Assembly (NCBI GenBank): GCA_034505235.1
Contig: JAPDQY010000031.1
Coordinates: 1-40,717 of the forward strand
DNA from: Coneutiohabitans thermophilus
Lineage (GTDB): Bacteria > Zhuqueibacterota > Zhuqueibacteria > Zhuqueibacterales > Zhuqueibacteraceae
Reading direction: 5' to 3'
DNA length: 40,717 bases
Shown piece after piece: positions 9,601-16,807 of the stretch (its first letter is position 1; each line of letters begins with the position of its first letter). Below the pieces are notes generated by a model that was given only the letters and a program-made list of their open reading frames with translations, was not told where the DNA came from and made no database searches. Position numbers and translations under genes: made by a program.

Positions 9601-10632
9601 ATCAGCCCGCTGGCCGGTTATGCTGCTTATCTCGACGCCCCCGACAGCCTGAGCGTGGTGGGTGAAGAAGTGGCGCCCTTCACACCGATTCCGCTGGCGC
9701 AGGGATACAACTTCGTGGGTTATCTGCCCGCCGGGGCGCTTCCCGCGGTTGCCGCCTTTGCCTCGCTGCTCGACAATCTGGTGATTGCCAAGGACGATCA
9801 GGGCGGCTTTCTGATTCCCGCACTCGGTTTGATCAATACCATGGGAAATCTGCGGCCGGGGCGCGGCTACAAGCTCTATTTGAGCCGGCCGGACACGTTG
9901 ATCTATCCGCTCGGTGCCGGCAGCGCGCTTGCGAAGATTCACGATCAGCCGGCTGGACCGAATGAAGTGCCCGTGCATTTCAGCGGGGTGGCGCGCGGTA
10001 GCGAAAGCTACATCGTGGTGATCACCGCCGCCCGCGTGGCGGAAAGTGCATTGCAGCCCGGTGACGAGATCGGTATTTTCACCCCCGCCGGCGAGCTGGT
10101 GGGTGCCGGGGTGTGGCCGGCCGGCGGTATGCTCGGCATTGCTGCCTGGCGCAGCGAGAGTCTGGCGGAAAACGAGGGCGCGGGTGGTTACGTGGCAGAC
10201 ACGCCAATGCAATTCCGCATCTGGCGCAAGGCGGAGAATTTGGAATTGCAAGCCACGCCGCGTTTTCAACGCAGCAACGGCACTTTCGAGCACGAGGCCT
10301 ATGCGCTGGTGGAGCTGGAGGGCAGCCTGTTGCCGGCCGCTTTCAGCCTCGATCAGAGCCATCCCAACCCCTTTCCGCTGTTGCAGGCGGCGACGCCGGC
10401 ACAAACGACCATTCGCTATGCCCTGCCGCAAGCCGGCATGGTGACGATTCGTGTGTACAACCTGCTCGGCCAGGTGGTGCGCACCCTGCGCCAGGAGCCG
10501 CAAAAAGCGGGGTATCATTCCCTGCAATGGGACGGCCGCGATGATCATGGCCGACTGGTCGCGCGAGGTGTTTATCTCTATCGCATGCAGGCCGGCGCTT
10601 TTCGCGCGGTCAGAAAATTGCTGGTGATGTGA
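6637..10632 (+). CDS. Large exported multidomain protein with FlgD-like/type IX C-terminal sorting module
   Basis: This 1331-residue protein begins with a signal peptide (AAALLLWPASFQPVVA) and a strong AGGAGG ribosome site before ATG 6637. About residues 155-315 and 320-470 are two copies of a beta-sandwich module, each ending in DDWFIDDIRL or DDWFVDDVRL. A middle region contains FCTNGFISFSS and APFWDDLEV, like nidogen-type or propeptide-like beta domains. Two copies of another module contain GDEIGVFTPGGKL and GDEIGIFTPAGEL. Between them lies a pair of related units (LTAGWSWISLNV and LAQGYNFVGYLP, each followed by a GNISPLAGY or GNLRPGRGY turn). The last ~85 residues (SHPNPF, YNLLGQVVRTL, DGRDDHGRLVARGVYLYRM) are the FlgD-Ig/T9SS-type C-terminal domain that directs outer-membrane secretion in FCB bacteria. 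No catalytic motif was seen. An adhesive or surface role is inference. Confidence 0.85.
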   Translation: MSVKRGLQRAIFPAAALLLWPASFQPVVATPLVNAGSSLRQQLVRISPNPIIREAAAGHPVYYVLTIANLGETADRYRLATAGHLWPVTILTADTARKITETGELAAGGQFNFVIQLDVPSTAARGVRDTLWVGVTSLTDPGIRDSSFVATTSLGAAATLPFIETFATTALSPVRWLDNFGPAVINNRAQNEPSPAFSLNFDGSATGGDLVQSQPINLAGKRDVVFQFAYQRGGEGSNSPETGDDFFVDYYNRDGEWLNLITLPGAGPRQTVFEPVSVILPHDAYHSSLRLRFRNIATPGPFDDWFIDDIRLLDLPPARLPFADSFTERTLAATLWPENNGALVNDLALNPPSPPYALNLPGGSSVQSVPLDLSVENAVSLRYYFEQTGAGEEPDAGDDLVIEFRDAANNWQELVRHPGEDGGLPVFTRKEIVLPPAAYHRNFRLRFRNTGAQDRDDWFVDDVRLDVFAPSDIAVTPASITVKLFENDHTTRLLRIDNTGVGDLFYSLRIVPPDFGTARRPPANQPFWRYPRSHYTAPGKHEIDGRRGHPVVAGRGGPDNFGYTWRDSNDPAGPTFNWQDIAATGTRIPDAGDDDNLGPFVIGFAFPFYDSVYTTFRFCTNGFISFSSTSSAFSNNPVPSLGVPDLVAPFWDDLEVRSGAAYYHADGNKLIVQWQNVRRASGEGPYTFQLVLTPEGNILFQYLSLAGPANFCTVGIQNRQTSDGLEVAFNTNYVKDSLAVLISRPASWLAFTPRLGILGSGRQQEVALEFRAAGLSPALTYQAELRVESNDLDEPSVPVHLTLEVLALSDTTRHFPDPETTAVRYPMVIERATIAGVDLAAGDEIGVFTPGGKLAGSVVWPARPPVRLVAYGDDPATTAVEGFKRGETIYFRIWDSSRGERDYPATATYTRGDGSFGTADSAHIALLAAQITFTRRQNLTAGWSWISLNVAPANPAVEAAFHNTKHLRILKDLQGHVFIPNLVNTLGNISPLAGYAAYLDAPDSLSVVGEEVAPFTPIPLAQGYNFVGYLPAGALPAVAAFASLLDNLVIAKDDQGGFLIPALGLINTMGNLRPGRGYKLYLSRPDTLIYPLGAGSALAKIHDQPAGPNEVPVHFSGVARGSESYIVVITAARVAESALQPGDEIGIFTPAGELVGAGVWPAGGMLGIAAWRSESLAENEGAGGYVADTPMQFRIWRKAENLELQATPRFQRSNGTFEHEAYALVELEGSLLPAAFSLDQSHPNPFPLLQAATPAQTTIRYALPQAGMVTIRVYNLLGQVVRTLRQEPQKAGYHSLQWDGRDDHGRLVARGVYLYRMQAGAFRAVRKLLVM

Positions 10633-10723
10633 TTTGGCCGGGACCTCGAATTTGGTGAACGGTATCGCAAGCCAAGGCCGCAGCCCGTTTTTCCCGGACC
10701 TGCCAGTTCCGGTTGAATTTTTC

Positions 10724-11000
10724 ATTAGTAATACAACGTTAAGCTGGCACCTCCACCCCGCCAATGCCATTCTGTAAGAATCTTCTTGCGTGCTTGGGAT
10801 AATGTCAGAATAAGCATCAATCCCGGTACTCGGGAAGATTACCACGAAAATGCCGTAGCGCAGGCTTCCAGCCTGCTGCAGACAAGAGGTCTGCGCTACA
10901 TTTTCATTCCGATGGGTGTCCATACGGGCAGGGCAAATTCCTCCGCAATGACAGTTTGGGGTTGCGGAGCGGATTTTACAACTTAACGTTGTAGTATTAG
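10724..11000. mobile_element. MITE-like non-coding element with terminal inverted repeats
   Basis: A 12-base perfect inverted pair, TACAACGTTAAG (10732-10743) and CTTAACGTTGTA (10982-10993), bounds about 260 bases without a gene. The match continues imperfectly outward (ATTAGTAA versus GTATTAGG). Inside are a double-hairpin repeat (10855-10899) and the end segment shared with repeat copy A (10899-10930). No transposase is encoded, so any movement would need one in trans. Boundaries are approximate. Confidence 0.5.
10855..10899 (-). repeat. Double-hairpin palindromic repeat, copy 1
   Basis: GTAGCGCAG and CTGCGCTAC close the 45-base unit as a perfect 9-base inverted pair. Inside are two side-by-side small hairpins, GCAGGC..GCCTGC and GCAGAC..GTCTGC (in either orientation). 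The reverse complement aligns closely with 14861-14906. This resembles REP/BIME-type intergenic units. Confidence 0.65.
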
Positions 11001-11044
11001 GCGTGCCGCGCAGTTGGACGACATCTCCAGGCGGGGCGTCGGCC

Positions 11045-11487
11045 GGCAAACCGATTTTACTTTTTAGAGGGGGAATATGGTCTTGGCAAGACTTCCGTTG
11101 CCCGCTTCACGCAGTGGCTGGCAGAACGCAACAACGGCCTGCTGGACATTTATGCCACGTTGGAACGTGCCACGAGCATGAATGACGTCGGTGTGGCGAT
11201 TCTGGAAGCCACGCTGCACCCGGGAGTTTACAATCCCAAACTGGGCGAGAAAATCCGCGAGTGACTGGCCGGTTTTGTCGGCGAACAGACGCTGTTCGGC
11301 GTGATCATCCACGCCGACAAACTCAAAAAGATGCGCCCGACCTCAGCCGTAGTTCCCTGCCCTTTCTCAAACAGACACGGGAGCCTGTGCGCGATGAAGG
11401 CGCGCGCGGAGAGTATGTCTTCAAGGTGCGCAGGATGAGTTTGTCCATTGGCATGCGCAGCCGCAAGCAAATGAATGCCAAAACGTG
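11045..11487 (+). pseudogene. Broken P-loop ATPase gene remnant
   Basis: Joining three frames gives a continuous ATPase-like protein. A first piece ends KPILLFRG; after a one-base shift near 11070 comes EYGLGKTSVARFTQWLAERN, with the Walker A core GEYGLGKTS. This runs on to PKLGEKIRE and a TGA at 11263-11265 where Trp (TGG) is likely ancestral, then LAGFVGEQTLFGVIIHADKL. A second shift near 11330 leads to SLPFLKQTREPVRDEGARGE and the end at about 11487. There is no start codon or 5' end, and the Walker B region is missing or unrecognisable. The architecture suggests an AAA/STAND-like or defence-type ATPase, but the exact family cannot be named. It abuts the MITE-like element, consistent with decayed acquired DNA. 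Confidence 0.65.
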
Positions 11488-11907
11488 ATGCGTCAAGTTT
11501 CCCACATCCTGACTCTCCCCACGACGGGCAAGGGTTTGTATGAGTTCACCCGCGAGGTGCGGCGCTGGCTGGCGGAAATGCGGGCTGCCACCGGCCTGCT
11601 GACCGTCTTCGTGCAGCATACCTCCGCCTCGTTGCTGATTCAGGAAAATGCCGATCCCGAGGTGCAGCGCGATTTGGAGCGCTTCTTTCGCCGGCTGGTG
11701 CCGGAGGGCGACGCCCTGTTTCACCATCGCGCCGAGGGGCCGGATGACATGCCGGCGCATGTGCGGGCGGCGCTGACCGCAACTTCGCTCGGCATTCCCG
11801 TGCAAAACGGCGAGCCTGTCCTGGGCACGTGGCAGGGCATTTATCTCTATGAGCATCGCAACACCCCGCATCGCCGGCGCATTGTGCTGCATTTCATTGG
11901 TGATTGA
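11488..11907 (+). CDS. yjbQ: YjbQ/UPF0047 family protein
   Basis: This 139-residue cytoplasmic protein of the YjbQ family has reported weak thiamine-phosphate synthase activity; its physiological role is not settled. Family hallmarks are QHTSASLLIQENADP (about residues 48-62), HHRAEGPDDMPAH (about 82-94) and LGTWQGIYLYEHR (about 117-129). These include the His residues that bind metal or phosphate in known structures. The length is typical. I chose ATG 11488 over GTG 11485 one codon earlier; no strong ribosome site decides between them. It follows the broken ATPase directly and precedes the M14 peptidase by 60 bases on the same strand. Confidence 0.9.
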   Translation: MRQVSHILTLPTTGKGLYEFTREVRRWLAEMRAATGLLTVFVQHTSASLLIQENADPEVQRDLERFFRRLVPEGDALFHHRAEGPDDMPAHVRAALTATSLGIPVQNGEPVLGTWQGIYLYEHRNTPHRRRIVLHFIGD

Positions 11908-11967
11908 GACGGCACCGTTTGCGAAATCATGCGGCTGGTATGAGTTCATGACTCTTTGGAGGAAGGA

Positions 11968-14685
11968 ATGTCCCGCACCCCGTGGTTGTTGCTGTGCCCG
12001 AGTGCGACTTTGCTCGCCTGTTTTACCCTGCAGGCACAGATCTTGGAATTCTATCCCGGCGCGGTTTATCATCCTGCGATTCCCACACTCAAACAAGTCA
12101 TTGGCCATGACTGGGCGGAAAAAGTCACGCTGCCGCATGAAGCGGAGCGCTATTTGCAGACGCTGACCGGCAGCTCGCCCCATCTAAAGTTGGTGAAGTA
12201 CGCCGAGTCGTGGGAGGGCCGTGCGCTGCACTATCTCATCGTCGCTTCCGAGAAAAATATGCGCCGCCGCGACGAGATCAAAAAGGCGATGCGGCAGCTC
12301 GCCGCCGGCCGCGGCCTTTCTCCGGCACAGGCGGAGGAGCTGATCAGCAGCATGCCGGTGATTGTCTGGCTGAGCTACGGGGTGCACGGCAACGAAATCT
12401 CCAGTCCGGAGGCGGCGCTGCTCCTCGCCTATCATCTCACCGCCGCGCAAAATGATTCCGTGCGCAACCGCATTCTGGAGAATTGCGTGGTGATCATCGA
12501 CCCGTTGCAAAACCCCGATGGTCGCGACCGCTATGTCAACTACCTGCGCCAAACCCAGGGCCGCTGGCCGGATGAACAGCCGTTGGCCGCCGAGCACAAC
12601 GAACCCTGGCCCTCCGGCCGCACCAATCATTACCTCTTCGACATGAATCGCGACTGGTTTGCCCTCACCCAGCCCGAAACCGCCGGCCGCGTCCGCAGCT
12701 TTCTGGAATGGTACCCGCAGGTCTTTGTCGATCTGCACGAGATGGGCTTCAACCAAACCTACTACTTCCCGCCGCCGGCGAATCCCCATAATCCCAACCT
12801 CACCGCCGCGCAAATCGACTGGCTCACGCGCTTCGGCCGGAACAATGCCAAATGGTTCGACCGTTTTCGCTTCGACTATTTCACCCGCGAAATTTTCGAC
12901 TCCTTCTATCCCGGCTATGGCGAGGGTTGGCCGTTGTTTCAGGGCGCCCTGGGCATGACCTATGAGCAGGCCGGGCCGGACGGCCTGGTGATTCGGCGCC
13001 AGGACGACACCCTGCTGCGCTACCGCGAGGCGGTGCAGCACCACTTCATTGCCTCGCTCGCCACCGCGGAGATGGCCGCCAGCCAGCGCGGCGAGCTGCT
13101 GCGCCTCTTCTTCAACTATCGCCGCGAAGCCATCGCCGAGGGCACGCGGGAAGCAGTGAAAGAATATGTGTTCCCGCCGGGCCGCGATCCCAATCGCACT
13201 GCCAGGCTTGCCGGCCTGTTGCTGCAGCAGGGCATCGAGGTCAAACGCGCGGAAGCGCCCTTCAGCAACCCCCGGGTGCGTGATTATTTCACCGGCGCCC
13301 TCAGCAGCCGGACGTTTCCCGCCGGCACCTTCGTGGTTTCGCTGGCACAACCAGCGAAGCGGCTGGTGCGCACGCTGCTCGACCGTCGCACCGAAATCGA
13401 TCAAGCCTTCATCGCGGAACAATTGCAGCGCCGCAAAAAAAGGCTGCCGGATGAGTTTTATGACGTCACTGCCTGGTCGCTGCCGCTGCTCTACGGCGTG
13501 GAATGCCACCCCGTCGAAACCGCTTCCACCGGCAATCTCACTGTTTTGCAAACACCGCCGCGGCCGCAGGGTCGCGTGCTCGGCGGCCCGGCCCCCCTGG
13601 CTTATTTGCTGCCCTGGGGCAGCAATTCCGCCGCCGCTGCGCTGGCGGCGTTGTTGCAGCAAAATGTCCGTGTGCACACGACAGACAAGGAATTCGTGCA
13701 CAACGGTGTCAAATTCCCGCGCGGCTCGCTCATCATCAAGAGCAGGGATAATCCCGCTGATCTGTTCGAACGGTTGCAACGGGTGGCGACGGAATACGGT
13801 GTGGAGGTTCATGCCACGGCCAGCTCCTGGGTCACTGAGGGTGTGAATTTTGGCAGCAATCAGGTGCGCTTCATTCCCCCGCCCAGAGTGGCGCTGGCCT
13901 ACCATCTGCCCACCAACCCGCCCTCCGCAGGCTGGACGCGCTTTTTGCTCGAACAACAGTATGGCTACCCGGTGACAATCATCAACACCTGGCAGCTCGA
14001 TGCCGCGGACCTCGACAAGTTCAACGTGTTGATCCTGCCGGACGGCTCGGATTATTGGGGCGGCGGCTATACTGCCGTCATGCGGGAAGGCCTGGTGCAA
14101 CGGCTGCAGCATTGGATTCGCAACGGCGGCACCCTCATCACCTTTGGCGACGCGACGCGCTGGCTGACCGAAGAGAAAGTCGGCCTGCTGGCGACTTCAC
14201 GCGAGTTGCGCAGCGGCAAACCCGAGCGCAAAGCGACCAAGGACAAAGAAGAGAAGCCCGCCGAAGCGGCCGCGCCGGCCGCCGCTGTCTATGATTACGC
14301 GCAGGCCGTGCAACCCAAAGAGGAATTGCCCGAAGCCACGCCGGGCGCGCTGTTGCGCATCGAGTTGGAGCCGTCGCACTGGCTGAGTGCCGGCTATGAA
14401 GAGGGGTATGCCGTGGTGATGGTCGAAAGCCGCAACATCTACACCCCGCTCACGCTCGACAAGGGGGTGAATGTCGGCGTCTATGCCGCGGAAGACAGGC
14501 TCATTGCCAGCGGTTTCACCTGGGAATCCTCGCGCAAGCAGCTCGCCAACAAAGCCTATCTCATGTATCAACCCTTGGGGCAGGGACACGTGGTGGCGTT
14601 TGCCGAAGATCCCAACTACCGCGCTTTCATGGACGGCCTGAATTTGCTGTTCCTGAACGCGGTGTTGTTTGGCCCGGCGCATTGA
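11968..14685 (+). CDS. Exported M14-family zinc carboxypeptidase with C-terminal GATase-like domain
   Basis: This 905-residue secreted metallopeptidase starts at ATG 11968, preceded by GGAGGAAGG. The N-terminus is a signal peptide with possible cleavage after LQA (residue 23); a weak lipobox LLAC at 15-18 is an alternative. The M14 zinc ligands are visible as HGNE (His140, Glu143) and DLHEMG (His257). NPDGR (182-186) and DMNRDW (225-230) are typical of the family, and Glu333 in TYEQAG is the likely general base. The C-terminal third (about 640-905) has a class-I glutamine-amidotransferase-like look (NVLILPDGSDYWGG, GGTLITFGDATRWL), as in many large bacterial M14 proteins. It contains a Lys/Glu/Ala-rich linker near residues 750-775. 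Peptide degradation outside the cytoplasm is inferred. Confidence 0.9.
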   Translation: MSRTPWLLLCPSATLLACFTLQAQILEFYPGAVYHPAIPTLKQVIGHDWAEKVTLPHEAERYLQTLTGSSPHLKLVKYAESWEGRALHYLIVASEKNMRRRDEIKKAMRQLAAGRGLSPAQAEELISSMPVIVWLSYGVHGNEISSPEAALLLAYHLTAAQNDSVRNRILENCVVIIDPLQNPDGRDRYVNYLRQTQGRWPDEQPLAAEHNEPWPSGRTNHYLFDMNRDWFALTQPETAGRVRSFLEWYPQVFVDLHEMGFNQTYYFPPPANPHNPNLTAAQIDWLTRFGRNNAKWFDRFRFDYFTREIFDSFYPGYGEGWPLFQGALGMTYEQAGPDGLVIRRQDDTLLRYREAVQHHFIASLATAEMAASQRGELLRLFFNYRREAIAEGTREAVKEYVFPPGRDPNRTARLAGLLLQQGIEVKRAEAPFSNPRVRDYFTGALSSRTFPAGTFVVSLAQPAKRLVRTLLDRRTEIDQAFIAEQLQRRKKRLPDEFYDVTAWSLPLLYGVECHPVETASTGNLTVLQTPPRPQGRVLGGPAPLAYLLPWGSNSAAAALAALLQQNVRVHTTDKEFVHNGVKFPRGSLIIKSRDNPADLFERLQRVATEYGVEVHATASSWVTEGVNFGSNQVRFIPPPRVALAYHLPTNPPSAGWTRFLLEQQYGYPVTIINTWQLDAADLDKFNVLILPDGSDYWGGGYTAVMREGLVQRLQHWIRNGGTLITFGDATRWLTEEKVGLLATSRELRSGKPERKATKDKEEKPAEAAAPAAAVYDYAQAVQPKEELPEATPGALLRIELEPSHWLSAGYEEGYAVVMVESRNIYTPLTLDKGVNVGVYAAEDRLIASGFTWESSRKQLANKAYLMYQPLGQGHVVAFAEDPNYRAFMDGLNLLFLNAVLFGPAH

Positions 14686-15135
14686 GCGCCAATTTGCCGC
14701 CGGCGGGCGATGCTGTTGCCGGCCAGCCGCATGCAACACCGCCTGACCGCTTGCTCATCGACAGGCACAGGTTGCCGGCGGACGCCGCGGGGCCGGGCCG
14801 TATTTTATTGACACAGGGAATGAATATCTCGTTGTAATGTCCCAGTTACGGTTGGAGACGGTCGCGCAGACATCATCTTGTCTGCAGGCAGGGATGCCTG
14901 CGCTACTCCCCACAGGTTCCTGAGAGATTAAATCTCGTTGCCTGCCGGAGCAGCACCATGACCACTGCCTTCCTGCCAGCCGGGGTCATGTAAAGCTTTG
15001 GACCACTGAGCGCCGCAGTTCACGGGATTGGCCGGCATGACAATGGGGGGAGCTCGCACCGGCAAATCCAGGCGGCAGGCCAATGGCTTTGCGCCTCCGG
15101 CAACGTCAGCCGAAAATGCAGCAAGGAGAGTACGC
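14686..15135 (+). other. Intergenic region before the HtrA gene, with repeat copy
   Basis: These 450 bases contain no gene. They carry the second double-hairpin repeat (14861-14906) and a 9-base direct repeat ATCTCGTTG at 14826-14834 and 14932-14940 that flanks it. A TTGACA at 14808-14813 lacks a well-spaced -10. The HtrA ribosome site AAGGAGAG lies at 15123-15130. Confidence 0.55.
14861..14906 (+). repeat. Double-hairpin palindromic repeat, copy 2
   Basis: This aligns with the reverse complement of 10855-10899: GCGCAGAC..TTGTCTGCAG followed by GCAGG..GCCTGCGCTAC. A few bases are inserted in the first loop. Both hairpin stems are preserved, which argues for a structural unit rather than chance similarity. 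Confidence 0.6.
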
Positions 15136-16596
15136 ATGCAGGAGCAAACGCAAGCGGCAGCGCGCGTGCGGGCGCGGCCGCCGGCCCGCCATTTTCTGTT
15201 GTGTGCCGTTCTCACCGCATTACTCCTCACCCCCGCGCGGCAAATCGCTGCGCAAGCGCAACAGACTTCCCGCGGCGTGCCGGCCGCAACACCGGATTTC
15301 GTGCCGGCCGTCAGGCGCATTCTGCCCTCGGTGGTGGCGGTCTCCTGCCTGCGCATCCTTTCCGCGCAGGATTTGCAGCTTTATCGTGAACGCAGACCAC
15401 GCGACCGTGGCCGGGAGTTCGAGCCGCCGCCCGAGTTGCAACAGCGCAGCACCGGCGCCGGCCTGATCATCTCTGCCGACGGCCATGTGCTCACCAACAC
15501 CCACGTGGTGGAATTCGCCGACAAAATCACCGTGACGTTGCACGATCAGCGCACCTTTCCGGCACAAGTGCTCGGCGCGGATCCGCTTTCCGAAATTGCG
15601 GTGCTGAAAATCGCGGCGACCGGGTTGCAACCGGCGGTGCTGGGAAATTCGCAGGCCACACAGGTGGGCGAATGGGTGCTGGCGGTCGGCAATCCGCTGG
15701 AGCTGCGGTTCACGGTGACGGCCGGCATCGTGAGTGCGAAGGGCCGGCAGCTCAATGTGATTCAGGAAAGTTTTGGCGTCGAGTATTTTCTGCAAACCGA
15801 TGCCGCCATCAACCCCGGCAACAGCGGCGGCGGGCTGTTCAACCTCAATGGCGAAGCGATCGGCCTCATTACGGCGATCGCCACGGAAACGGGCTATGAT
15901 GTCGGGCTGGGCTTTGCGGTGCCGATCGATTTGGCCATGCGCATCGCGGCGGACTTGATGCGAAGCGGCAAGGTTGTGCGCGGCTATCTCGGCGTGGTGC
16001 TGCGGCCGGTGAAAGAGTTGGAGGCACGTGCCCTGGGGTTGACGGTGCCCACCGGGGTTTTCATCGATGACCTCTATGCCGGCAGCCCGGCCGAGCTTGC
16101 CGGCCTGCAGCCCGCCGATGTCATCCTCCGCATTGATGGCGTGCCGGTGAAGCAAACCAACGAGGTACAGGCGCGCATTGCTGCGCTGAAACCGGGCACG
16201 CGGATCACGCTCGAGATTTTCCGTGAGCAGCGCGTGTTGACAGTGCGTGCACGGCTCGCCGAGCTGCCGGCCAACGAGACGTTGTCGCCGCCGCCCGGCC
16301 CCCTGCCGGCATTCGAGAATCAGGGTATTCAAGCGGTGAACCTTGGCAGCTTGGAAGAATCGGATTTGCGGAAACCCTGGCGGGGCGGGGTGAAAGTAAC
16401 GGCGGTGGCGCGCTACAGCCCGGCGGAACAAGCCGGGCTCATGGTGGATGACATCATCGTGGCGGTGAATCGCCAGCCGGTGCACACCACCGGCGAGCTG
16501 GCCGAGCAGTTGCGCCGTTTTGCGGCCGGCTCGGCAGTGATGCTGGCAGTGTTGCGCGCCGCCGGGCTGTATCACCTCTTTCTCGAAGTTTATTGA
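15136..16596 (+). CDS. HtrA/Deg-family periplasmic serine protease with two PDZ domains; triad Asp is Glu
   Basis: This 486-residue envelope quality-control protease starts at ATG 15136, chosen because of AAGGAGAG just upstream. A hydrophobic segment at about residues 19-40 (HFLLCAVLTALLLTP) is a signal or anchor. The trypsin-like domain spans about 55-270: His123 in NTHVV and Ser230 in NPGNSGGG are in place. At the catalytic Asp position the sequence reads DPLSEIAVLKI, giving Glu153 where DegP has Asp in SDIAL. The first PDZ is at about 280-375 (GYLGVVL, SPAELAGLQPADVILRIDG). The second is at about 400-486 (GVKVTAVARYSPAEQAGLMV). It is closest to DegQ/DegP by layout. Glu could weaken or retain activity. 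It converges with the HsdR-like gene. Confidence 0.9.
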   Translation: MQEQTQAAARVRARPPARHFLLCAVLTALLLTPARQIAAQAQQTSRGVPAATPDFVPAVRRILPSVVAVSCLRILSAQDLQLYRERRPRDRGREFEPPPELQQRSTGAGLIISADGHVLTNTHVVEFADKITVTLHDQRTFPAQVLGADPLSEIAVLKIAATGLQPAVLGNSQATQVGEWVLAVGNPLELRFTVTAGIVSAKGRQLNVIQESFGVEYFLQTDAAINPGNSGGGLFNLNGEAIGLITAIATETGYDVGLGFAVPIDLAMRIAADLMRSGKVVRGYLGVVLRPVKELEARALGLTVPTGVFIDDLYAGSPAELAGLQPADVILRIDGVPVKQTNEVQARIAALKPGTRITLEIFREQRVLTVRARLAELPANETLSPPPGPLPAFENQGIQAVNLGSLEESDLRKPWRGGVKVTAVARYSPAEQAGLMVDDIIVAVNRQPVHTTGELAEQLRRFAAGSAVMLAVLRAAGLYHLFLEVY

Positions 16597-16807
16597 AGCG
16601 GCGCGGCGGCTTTGCGCCACCCCGATCCTGCTCGAAAGCAGCCTGTGGTGCCAGGGGTTTTCGCCCCGGTCCATGCCGCCTGGTTTTCCGGGAAGCGTGC
16701 GTGCCGGGCGCGGCAGGGTCGTGGAAATCGCGGGGAAGATGGGCACGCCGGCCGGAGGCATGCTTCGCGGCGGCCGGCGGCGAGGCGGGGAGTCCGGTGC
16801 CGGAGTT

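Noticed and set aside
8962..11049. 695-codon minus-strand frame opposite the large exported protein
   Set aside because: Antisense mirror frame running into the MITE-like element. The plus strand has signal peptide, ribosome site and sorting domain.
12184..14112. 642-codon minus-strand frame opposite the M14 peptidase
   Set aside because: Antisense to a gene with all zinc-ligand motifs.
14808..14838. TTGACA as the HtrA promoter
   Set aside because: The best -10 (TGTAAT) is 19 bases away and lies inside a repeat-associated sequence, so it is too weak to call.
10855..14906. Two double-hairpin units as a CRISPR array
   Set aside because: Only two copies, 4 kb apart and in opposite orientation, without regular spacers or cas genes.
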